Part shown: piece after piece, positions 1-6,368 of the stretch
Numbering within the stretch: the stretch's first letter is position 1
Layout of the letters: every line of letters begins with the position of its first letter
NCBI GenBank assembly: GCA_003694825.1
Contig: RFJS01000385.1
Coordinates: 1 to 7,864, forward strand
Length of the DNA stretch: 7,864 nt
Direction: 5' to 3'
Source of the DNA: Verrucomicrobiota bacterium
Lineage (GTDB): Bacteria; Verrucomicrobiota; Verrucomicrobiia; Opitutales; Opitutaceae
Position numbers and translations under genes: made by a program
The notes under the pieces: model-generated
Databases searched by the model: none
The model's input: only the letters and a program-made list of their open reading frames with translations
Told to the model about the DNA's origin: nothing

Positions 1-564
1 CACGCCCATGGAGATCAGGCCCGGCCGGAGCGACACCCGGCGTCCCTCGATATCCGCCGCCACGACGAGGCGCTCATCGATCCAGGCCATCAGCCGCCCG
101 GCCGTCACACGCATGCGGATCCGATACCAGCGTCCGCGCTCGAAGCGCATCATTCGCTGTGTTTCATTCTCGGACGCATCCAATCCGTCGATACTTGAGA
201 TCCCGACGAGCGAACCGCCCCATCCGCCCACCACGAGCGTGCAATGGCTCTCGCCCACCGGCACGGTCAGACCACAGAAGAAATCGCCGCCCTCCACCCG
301 TCGCGCCTCCAGCGAGATTTCAAAGTCCAGATTCGGCACCTCTCCGGTGAAAACGACTCCACTCAACCCCGGCCCCATACCGATCTCCAGCCAGCCTTCC
401 CCGGTCAGCCGCACCGGCCCATGCTCCGGGAAGTCGATGACGCGCCAGCCCGCCAGCGACGTCCCGTCGAAAAGCACCGCCTCCGCGGGGCCGCCGCAGG
501 CACCCGCCAGCCACCCGGCCGCCACCATCACCCAGCTCCCAACCATACGCCAGCGATGACTCAT
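1..564 (-). CDS. Exported DUF1080 / 3-keto-disaccharide hydrolase-like protein, 3' end beyond window
   Basis: The minus strand is open for 188 codons from an ATG at 564-562 to the left edge, so the C-terminus is missing. Residues 1-23 form a signal peptide with a basic start (MSHRWR), a hydrophobic stretch and LAGAC. Cys23 could be a lipoprotein site, but Ala at -3 is atypical, so signal peptidase I cleavage is equally possible. The mature part opens with LFDGTSLAGW (31-40), the usual first strand of DUF1080 (PF06439). Next come VVFTGEVPNLDFEISLEARR (70-89), a GGDFFCGL segment (92-99), GRWYRIRMRV (144-153) and DIEGRRVSLRPG (171-182), all in the order expected for this concanavalin-like beta-sandwich fold. 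Known members act on glycosides or 3-keto-disaccharides and are abundant in Planctomycetota and Verrucomicrobiota; the substrate here is unknown. An ATG at codon 7 is an alternative start, and neither has a Shine-Dalgarno motif. It is divergent from the TPR gene. Confidence 0.85.
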   Translation of the reverse strand, partial: MSHRWRMVGSWVMVAAGWLAGACGGPAEAVLFDGTSLAGWRVIDFPEHGPVRLTGEGWLEIGMGPGLSGVVFTGEVPNLDFEISLEARRVEGGDFFCGLTVPVGESHCTLVVGGWGGSLVGISSIDGLDASENETQRMMRFERGRWYRIRMRVTAGRLMAWIDERLVVAADIEGRRVSLRPGLISMGV

Positions 565-831
565 CCACACAGACGCTGTCCGCTCTCCGCTGCGCGTCAA
601 ACCACCCGGCGCCGCCGCGCCCGCTCCGGAGCCCCATCCGCGCCCGCTCCGGGCAGAACCCACCCGCCATACCGAAGGACTTGCCCTCCCACCGATCCGC
701 GCCTACTGCCGAAAAGTCGAAAAATCCCGCCACCGGGAGGCTGGGCCTCTGCCGCTCGCGCAAGCCCCCCGGCCCCGGTGTGCGCCCGGGTCCATGCCCG
801 GACCTGAAACCTTCGCTCGACACCAACCCCG
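565..831. promoter_or_regulatory. Divergent intergenic region between DUF1080 and TPR genes
   Basis: This 267-bp region separates two divergent starts, so it should hold both promoters, but none is convincing. On the minus strand TTGACG (600-595) resembles a -35 box, but no -10 lies at the right distance. On the plus strand TTGCCC (681-686) is followed 17 bp later by TACTGC (704-709), a poor match. A 15-bp direct repeat, CCGCGCCCGCTCCGG, occurs at 615-629 and 638-652, 23 bp apart. The first copy overlaps the perfect palindrome GCTCCGGAGC (623-632). The only A-rich patch is around 711-725. A 5-bp stem (789-793 with 800-804) lies about 28 bp before the TPR start. No coding frame here looks real. 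Confidence 0.4.
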
Positions 832-1422
832 ATGCGCCATCGCTCCACCCTTCAGCTCCTCGTCATCGTCGGCCTCCTTGCCCTCTGTCCGGGCCGGACG
901 TCCTCCGCGCCCGCGCAGCCGCCCTCCGCAGCCGACACCGCCGCGGAAGCGGCCAGCCTGCGGGACCGTCTCGCCACCAACCCCGCCGACACCGAAGCCG
1001 CCTATCGGCTCGCGCGCCTGCTCTCCGACCAGGGCCGGCCCGACGAAGCCATTGGCGTCCTCCAGGCCGGCCTCGCCGCCTCCCCCGGTGATCCCACCCT
1101 GCGCCGCGCCCTCGCCATGGTCGCCAAGATCCATGGCCGCACCGAACTGGCCATCGCCACCCTCTCCGACCTCCTCGAAGACTTTCCCGACGACCGCACC
1201 GCCTTCAACCACCTCCTCGACCTCTACCTCCAGGCCGGCAACGAAGCCAACGCCGCCCGCTGCTTCGACCGCCTCATCGCCGAAGGCCGCATCACCGAAG
1301 CCGACAAGCATCTCTTTCTCGCCGACATGCACCTCAACCGTGGTGAATTCCGCCCCGTCCCCCGCCTGCTCGGCCAGGCCCGCAAAGCCGCTCCCGACCA
1401 CCCCAACCTCGACCGCCTCTAA
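832..1422 (+). CDS. TPR-repeat exported protein, N-terminal part ending at a premature TAA
   Basis: The ATG at 832 begins a 196-codon frame. Residues 1-26 are a signal peptide: basic MRHR, a hydrophobic core LQLLVIVGLLAL, then a small-residue region around SSA. Residues 54-155 form about three tetratricopeptide repeats. The first contains AAYRLARLLSDQGRPDEAIGVL, a canonical helix pair with conserved small residues and a Pro-Gly-type turn before the next helix. TPR solenoids are protein-interaction scaffolds; no enzymatic motif is present. The frame ends at TAA 1420-1422 in the middle of a repeat, and the same frame then continues as clear TPR sequence to 1833 (see next entry). An intact gene would encode 333 residues. 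The closely following VCBS/ASPIC protein suggests an exported partner pair. No Shine-Dalgarno motif precedes the ATG. The TPR call is firm; whether the gene is functional is open. Confidence 0.82.
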   Translation: MRHRSTLQLLVIVGLLALCPGRTSSAPAQPPSAADTAAEAASLRDRLATNPADTEAAYRLARLLSDQGRPDEAIGVLQAGLAASPGDPTLRRALAMVAKIHGRTELAIATLSDLLEDFPDDRTAFNHLLDLYLQAGNEANAARCFDRLIAEGRITEADKHLFLADMHLNRGEFRPVPRLLGQARKAAPDHPNLDRL

Positions 1423-1833
1423 GCCAAATACTACGCCGCCCTCGCTCGCGACGCCGCCGGGAAAAACCAATACAGCCGCGCCATCCTCTACTGGAACCGC
1501 GCCCTGGAAAAGGCCCCCGACGACAACGCCATCCACCTCGTCCTCGCCCGCCTCCACCTCAAACTCGAGGACTTCGCCGCTGCCGAAAAGCACTTCGAGG
1601 CCATCCTGCCCCTGCGTCCGGTCGACCCGGCCTACTACCTCGAATACGCCCGCGCCCTCGACGCCCTCGACAAGATCGACGCCGCCGTCGCCGTCCTGAG
1701 GCTCGGCCGCGACCTCGCCGCCGACCGCGGCGAAACCGATTTTCTCCCCCGGTTCGATCAGCGCATCGCCGAACTCAGCGCCATCCTTCCCGGTGCCGAG
1801 CCCCCCTCCGGCCAGGCCGGCTCGGCCCCCTGA
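1423..1833 (+). pseudogene. C-terminal remainder of the TPR protein, in frame after the premature stop
   Basis: Directly after the TAA at 1420-1422 the same frame stays open for 136 codons to a TGA at 1831-1833. It reads AKYYAALARDAAGKNQYSRA, then YWNRALEKAPDD, LARLHLKLEDFAAAEKHFEA and a third helical pair, so about three more TPR units, and it ends in a short Pro/Gly/Ala-rich tail. Third positions are nearly all C or G as in the intact neighbours, so the frame was under coding constraint until very recently. There is no in-frame ATG or GTG shortly after the stop to support a separate downstream gene. One base change (for example GAA, CAA or AAA to TAA) is the simplest explanation, either as a genuine recent nonsense mutation or as a sequencing or assembly error. 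I see no readthrough signal. Confidence 0.72.
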
Positions 1834-1887
1834 TCCCATACCGCCGCCCACCGCCCAGCCGCATCCCGTCAGATCCGCTCCATCGTC

Positions 1888-4800
1888 ATGCGCCTTCTTC
1901 TCGCCACCCCTCTTCTCACCCTCCTCGCTCTCTCGCCCAGCCTCGGCGCCCCGGCTCCGCTGCTGCGATCCGAGGCCCTCGCCAGTCCCCCGGCATCCGA
2001 TCCTGCCGCGACCCTCTTCACCGAACTCGACGCCGACGCCATCGGCGTCGGCTCCTTCGTCAACGACTACAGCGGGCCGCTCGTCTTCGGCGATCGTTGG
2101 CGCGACTACATCCTCGGCTCCATCGGGACCGGCGTCGCCGTCGGCGACATCGATGGCGACGACCTCCCGGACATCTTCGCCGTCAGCAAGGACGAGCAAA
2201 ACCGCCTCTACCGCAACCTCGGCGGACTCCGTTTCCAGGACATCACCGAGACCGCCGGCATCACCGACTCCCCACACCCGGGTGCCGGCGCCAGTTTCGC
2301 CGCCATCGACAACGACGGCGACCTCGACCTCTACGTCTGCTACGTCGGCGGCGGCAACCAGCTCTGGATCAACGACGGCACCGGCCACTTCACCGAACAG
2401 GCCGCCCGCTGGGGCATCGCCATCGACAACGGCTGCACCCAGGCCTCCTTCGCCGACTACGACCGCGATGGAGACCTCGACTTCTACCTGCAGAACAACC
2501 TCATCACCCGCGACGGCCAATCCCGCGAACTGCCCGACCAGCTCTTCGAAAACCGCGGCGACCACTTTATCGAAGTCACCGCCGCCGCCGGCATCAGCGG
2601 CGCGGCCAACGGCCACTCCGCCCTCTGGTGGGACTACGACGAAGACGGCTGGCCCGACATCTACGTCGCCAACGACTACCAGCCCCTCGACCGCCTCTAT
2701 CACAACAATCGTGACGGCACCTTCACCGACGTCATCTCCTCCGTCATCCCCCAGGCCCCCTACTACAGCATGGGCTCCGACTTCGGCGACATCGACAACA
2801 ACGGCCACGACGACCTCTTCGTCTGCGACATGGCCGCCACCTCCCACGCCAAGCACGTCCGCACCGTCGGCAACCACGGCCACATCTACGGCTACGACCC
2901 CAAAGGCGCCACCCCCCAGAGCCTCAAAAACGTCCTGCTGCTCAACATCGCCCCCCAACGCTACCTCGACATCGCCTTCCTCGCCGGCCTCGCCGCCTCC
3001 GACTGGACATGGGCCCCCCGCCTCGCCGACCTCAACAACGACGGCCGCCTCGACGTCTTCATCACCAACGGCATGCTCCGCTCCTTCCACGACGGCGACC
3101 TCGCCATGCGCCGGGTCCAATACAGCGAAGACGAGGCCATCCGCGCCGTCTTCCACCACCAGCCCGTCCTGCGCGAACACAATCTCGCCTTCGAAAACCT
3201 CGGCGGCCTGCGCTTCGCCGATCGCGGCGCCGCATGGGGCCTCGACAAACTCGGCGTCAGCTTCGGCGCCGCCTTCGCCGACCTCGACCGCGACGGCGAC
3301 CTCGACCTGGTCATCAACAACTTCGGCGAAAAGCTCTCCGTCTTCCGCAACAACGAAACCAGCGGCCACCGCGTGAACCTGCGCCTGCGCGGCACCACCA
3401 GCAACAGCCACGGCATCGGCGCCCGCGTCACCCTCACCGCCGGCGACCTGCGCCAGCGCAAAACCCTCGCCCTCATGCGCGGCTACATGTCCACCGACGA
3501 GCCCATCCTCCACTTCGGTCTCGGCCATCGCGATACGATCGACCGGATCGAAATCCTCTGGCCCTCCGGCATTCGCCAGACCCTCACCGGCCTCGCCGCC
3601 GACCGTCACTACACCATCACCGAGCCCGCTGCCGACACGGCCGCCACCGCGGACGCCCCTCCCGACACTCGCGCCGCTCCCCCGCCACGCTTCCAACCCG
3701 CCGCCGTCGAACTGCCGCCGGAAGCCGCCCGCGAAGAAGCCTGGTTCTCCGACTTCAACAAACAGCCCCTCCTCCCCTTCCCCGAATCCCGCATCGGCGG
3801 CAAGATCGCCTTCGCCGACCTCAACGCCGACGCGCGCCTCGACATCGTCCTCACCGGCGCCCTCGGCCGCGAAACCACCGTCCTGCTCAACGAAGGCTCC
3901 GGCCGCTTCGCCCACGCCTTCTCCGTCGACCTCGAGACCGACTTCGGCTGCGAAGACTGGGATCTGCAGATCGTCGACTGGAACGGCGACGACGCGCCCG
4001 ATCTCCTCGTCGCCTCCGGCGGCGTCGAATCCCCGGAGGGCGACGATTTCTACATCAACCGTGTGTATCTGAACGACGGGCACGGCGAATTCACCCGCGA
4101 ATGGAGCCTCCCCTTCGACGACCTCCGAAACGCCACCCGCGTCGCCCGCGCCGCCGACATCGACGCCGACGGCGATCTCGACATCTTCTTCGGCGAAAAG
4201 ACCATCCCACACAAATACCCGCTCGCCCCCGCCTCCTCCCTCTGGCGCAACGACGGCGGCACCTTCAACCCCGTCCCGCCGGCCGACATCCCCGGCCTCG
4301 CCGAGGCCGGCCGCATCGCCGACGCCGCCTGGGCCGATCTCGACAACGATGGCGATCCCGACCTCGTCGCCGTCCGCGAGTGGGACACGCCGTTGAGCTG
4401 GATCAACGATGGCCGGGGCCGCTTCCAGCCGCGCCCGCTCACCGCCGATCCAGCCGCCACCCGGGGGCTGTGGACCTGCCTCGCCCTCGCCGATCTCGAC
4501 GCGGACGGCCGGCTCGACATCGTCGCCGGCAACCTCGGCCTCAACAGCGAGTATTCAGCCACTCCCGACGCCCCGATCCGCCTCTGGCACTCCGATGGGA
4601 GCGACGGCCGCGTCCGCCTCATCGAGACCTTCCTCGACGGCGGCATCGAGCGCGTCCGCGAAGTCAAGTGGCGCCTCGAGAAAGAATTCCCGAGGGAAAT
4701 GCGCCGGATCCGCACGCTCGCCCAGTTCGCCGAAATGCCGCTCTCGCGCATGTTCCCGCGGCTCGAAGAGCGCGGCTACCGCGCCCTCGAGGCCACCGAA

Positions 4801-5178
4801 CTGCGCTCCGGCATCTTCTGGCAGGAAGCCGACGGCACCTTCACCTTCTCCCCGCTGCCCGCCTTCGCCCAGTCCGGCCGGGCCATGGGCCTGCTCGTCG
4901 CCGACGCCGATGCCGACGACCGCCCCGACCTCATCCTCTCCCTCGAATACCCCTCCCCCGAACCGTGGTCGGGCCGCATCGAGAAAGGCCACCTCGCCCT
5001 CTGCCTCAACCGCGGCCAGCGTCATTTCGAAACCGCGCCCGACTTCCACGGTGGCCTCCTCATCGACGGCAGCCCCCGGGGCATGGCCTGGGGCGACCTC
5101 GATGGCGACGGCCGGCCCGAACTCGGTGTCTACCTCAGCGAGGGCATGCCGCAGTTTTTCCGCCGAAGCGCCGACTGA
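1888..5178 (+). CDS. CRTAC1-family VCBS/FG-GAP repeat protein with central ASPIC/UnbV domain
   Basis: This is a complete 1096-residue exported protein. Residues 1-20 are a signal peptide (MRLLLATPLLTLLAL, then SLGA). There are fourteen Ca-binding-type motifs on the pattern DxDxDGxxD. Seven start at residues 87, 141, 190, 249, 301, 381 and 465, and seven at 644, 697, 757, 817, 869, 1006 and 1070. Between the sets lie an ASPIC/UnbV domain (about 490-580, with LRLRGTTSNSHGIGARVTL and HFGLG...IEILWPSG) and a Pro/Ala-rich linker (581-612). FG-GAP/VCBS repeats usually fold as beta-propeller blades, so two seven-bladed propellers is a reasonable inference. Segments such as ASDWTWAPRLADLNNDGRLD resemble the roughly 1100-residue VCBS proteins found near SusCD loci in Bacteroidota and also in Verrucomicrobiota. 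Their function is not established; surface binding or adhesion is a guess. The gene follows the TPR gene by 54 bp and is probably co-transcribed. The start is set by the signal peptide. Confidence 0.93.
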   Translation: MRLLLATPLLTLLALSPSLGAPAPLLRSEALASPPASDPAATLFTELDADAIGVGSFVNDYSGPLVFGDRWRDYILGSIGTGVAVGDIDGDDLPDIFAVSKDEQNRLYRNLGGLRFQDITETAGITDSPHPGAGASFAAIDNDGDLDLYVCYVGGGNQLWINDGTGHFTEQAARWGIAIDNGCTQASFADYDRDGDLDFYLQNNLITRDGQSRELPDQLFENRGDHFIEVTAAAGISGAANGHSALWWDYDEDGWPDIYVANDYQPLDRLYHNNRDGTFTDVISSVIPQAPYYSMGSDFGDIDNNGHDDLFVCDMAATSHAKHVRTVGNHGHIYGYDPKGATPQSLKNVLLLNIAPQRYLDIAFLAGLAASDWTWAPRLADLNNDGRLDVFITNGMLRSFHDGDLAMRRVQYSEDEAIRAVFHHQPVLREHNLAFENLGGLRFADRGAAWGLDKLGVSFGAAFADLDRDGDLDLVINNFGEKLSVFRNNETSGHRVNLRLRGTTSNSHGIGARVTLTAGDLRQRKTLALMRGYMSTDEPILHFGLGHRDTIDRIEILWPSGIRQTLTGLAADRHYTITEPAADTAATADAPPDTRAAPPPRFQPAAVELPPEAAREEAWFSDFNKQPLLPFPESRIGGKIAFADLNADARLDIVLTGALGRETTVLLNEGSGRFAHAFSVDLETDFGCEDWDLQIVDWNGDDAPDLLVASGGVESPEGDDFYINRVYLNDGHGEFTREWSLPFDDLRNATRVARAADIDADGDLDIFFGEKTIPHKYPLAPASSLWRNDGGTFNPVPPADIPGLAEAGRIADAAWADLDNDGDPDLVAVREWDTPLSWINDGRGRFQPRPLTADPAATRGLWTCLALADLDADGRLDIVAGNLGLNSEYSATPDAPIRLWHSDGSDGRVRLIETFLDGGIERVREVKWRLEKEFPREMRRIRTLAQFAEMPLSRMFPRLEERGYRALEATELRSGIFWQEADGTFTFSPLPAFAQSGRAMGLLVADADADDRPDLILSLEYPSPEPWSGRIEKGHLALCLNRGQRHFETAPDFHGGLLIDGSPRGMAWGDLDGDGRPELGVYLSEGMPQFFRRSAD

Positions 5179-5226
5179 CGCTCACGCCAGGCCCGCCCGG
5201 CGGCGACCCGTGTCGCGCCGTCCCCA

Positions 5227-5246
5227 CCTTCGCCGTTGAGCGAAGG
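5227..5246 (+). other. Short hairpin in the gap after the VCBS gene
   Basis: CCTTCGC (5227-5233) pairs perfectly with GCGAAGG (5240-5246) around a 6-base loop CGTTGA, about 50 bp after the VCBS stop codon and about 95 bp before the next start. There is no T-run after it (GAAATGG follows), so it does not qualify as a standard intrinsic terminator. It could be an RNA-processing or attenuating structure, or chance. The rest of the 161-bp gap (5179-5339) shows nothing else recognisable. Confidence 0.3.
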
Positions 5247-5339
5247 GAAATGGCCGCCCATGGTGTTCTACCCGGACGGATCCGCCTCGCGCGGCTCAAA
5301 CGAACGTCCACCGGAATCCGCCGCCATCGACACCATCCC

Positions 5340-6251
5340 ATGCGCCTCGCCACCCCGTTCGCCGTCCTCATCGCCCTCACCCTCCACCTCCTGTCTGCCA
5401 CCGGCGCCGACACCGGCGGCACCAGGCGCTCCGCCTCCGAAACTCGCCGCAGCAAGCCTCCCCGCACGACCGTCTACTCCGAGGTCAGCAAGGACTACAA
5501 ACGCGAGATGCTGCCCACCGGCGTGTGGAAAACCGAAACCTACGCCTTTGCTCCCGGCGCCATCCTCGACCGCGAGGGAAGCGATCCCTCCCTGCACGAA
5601 CTCACCTTCAACGAAGTCGGCGCCATCGCCGCCCGTGCCCTCGCCAGCCAGCAATACGTCCCCGCCACCGATCCGGAAAAGACCGACCTGCTCATCGTCG
5701 TCCATTGGGGCAAGACCATCCCCTTCGACAACGGACTCCAGGACCGCGCCATCGAGGACATCGGCGACATCCTTTCCGCCGAGATGGAGCAGCCGGACGT
5801 CGGAAGCGGTTTCTCCGCCGACGAGGGCGCCTTCGAAAGCGCCATGGCTCTGCAGAAACTCGCTCAGCGCGAGCGCGACGCCGCAAACCGCTTCAACGCC
5901 CGCCTCCTCGGCTATGCCGCCGAACTCGACGACCTCGGAGCCACGCCCGAACTGGTGCCTCCGCTGCGCAACTATCAGGAGGAACTGGTCAGCGATGTGG
6001 AGACACCGCGCTACTTTGTCATCCTCCAGGCCTTCGACTTCCAAAAGGCCTGGAAGGAGAAAAAGATGAAACTGCTCTGGGTGACCCGCATGAGCATCGA
6101 CGCCCGCAAGCGGCGATTCAGCGACGAACTCGCCGCCATGCTCGCCGCCGCGGCCGAGAGCTTCGGCAACAACCACGGCAAGCTCATCCGCGACGCCCGC
6201 GCCCCAGAAACCGAATACGGCGAACTCGAGGTGCTCGGCATCGAAAAATAA
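5340..6251 (+). CDS. Secreted protein of unknown function, 303 aa
   Basis: I do not recognise this family with confidence. The ATG at 5340 opens a signal peptide (MRLATPFAVLIALTLHLL, then SATGA before Asp24), with no lipobox Cys. The frame is also open far upstream, but that part is Arg/Pro-rich shadow of the VCBS gene, so 5340 is the true start. After a basic Ser/Arg linker (24-42), residues 48-110 contain VYSEVSKDYKREMLPTG, then FNEVGAIAARALASQQYVPA. Then come DLLIVVHWGKTIPF (116-129), an Ala/Glu/Arg-rich helical stretch (165-200), YFVILQAFDFQKAWKEKK (225-242), LLWVTRMSID (245-254) and a C-terminal FSDELAAMLAAAAESFG. The order 'multi-copy-type helix, DLLIV strand, LLWVTR strand' recalls DUF4136-like periplasmic proteins, but this is a weak resemblance. 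Codon use matches the neighbours. It sits 161 bp after the VCBS gene and 117 bp before ilvE, so it may be its own transcription unit. Confidence 0.85.
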   Translation: MRLATPFAVLIALTLHLLSATGADTGGTRRSASETRRSKPPRTTVYSEVSKDYKREMLPTGVWKTETYAFAPGAILDREGSDPSLHELTFNEVGAIAARALASQQYVPATDPEKTDLLIVVHWGKTIPFDNGLQDRAIEDIGDILSAEMEQPDVGSGFSADEGAFESAMALQKLAQRERDAANRFNARLLGYAAELDDLGATPELVPPLRNYQEELVSDVETPRYFVILQAFDFQKAWKEKKMKLLWVTRMSIDARKRRFSDELAAMLAAAAESFGNNHGKLIRDARAPETEYGELEVLGIEK

Positions 6252-6258
6252 CGCGCGG

Positions 6259-6343
6259 CTCCCCCTTCCCAGCACGGTTCCGGTTGCAGTCGGCGCGCCT
6301 CCCCCTTCCCAGCACGGTTCCGGTTGCAGTCGGCGCGCCTCCC
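6259..6343. repeat. Perfect 40-bp tandem repeat, 2.1 copies
   Basis: The sequence is identical to itself at a 40-base offset over 6259-6343. The unit runs 6261-6300 and again 6301-6340, followed by three further matching bases. It begins CCCCCTTCCCAGCACGG and ends CAGTCGGCGCGCCT. Each copy contains the palindrome GGCGCGCC (6292-6299 and 6332-6339). The repeat fills most of the 117-bp gap between the unknown secreted gene and ilvE and ends 25 bp before the ilvE start, so it lies in the likely ilvE leader or promoter region. I saw no further copy in this window. Recent slippage duplication, or a member of a genome-wide dispersed repeat, are both possible. Confidence 0.92.
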
Positions 6344-6368
6344 GCCATACCCTGCCGCCGTCCGCCCC

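Noticed and set aside
8..559. Plus-strand open frame of 183 codons at the left end
   Set aside because: Ser/Pro/Arg-rich with no domain; the minus strand here encodes recognisable DUF1080 sequence with a signal peptide.
681..709. Possible sigma-70 promoter TTGCCC, 17-bp spacer, TACTGC before the TPR gene
   Set aside because: The -10 box matches the consensus at only two positions; not strong enough to annotate.
1793..3376. 527-codon Ser/Thr/Pro-rich open frame within the VCBS gene
   Set aside because: Low-complexity reading of repeated GAC/GGC codons in another frame; it could be mistaken for a mucin-like protein but is a shadow.
703..4212. 1169-codon open frame on the minus strand opposite the TPR and VCBS genes
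   Set aside because: Its product is a monotonous Val/Gly/Glu/Ala/Asp string, as expected from the complement of C-ending codons; the plus strand holds clear domains and signal peptides.
5227..5246. Intrinsic terminator after the VCBS gene
   Set aside because: The 7-bp stem is real but no T-run follows, so it is listed only as a hairpin.
3009..5339. Long upstream extension of the secreted-protein frame inside the VCBS gene
   Set aside because: The extension is almost entirely Arg/Pro/His, typical of an off-frame reading; a signal peptide begins at the ATG at 5340.
6259..6343. CRISPR array
   Set aside because: Only about two directly adjoining identical 40-bp units with no variable spacers between them.
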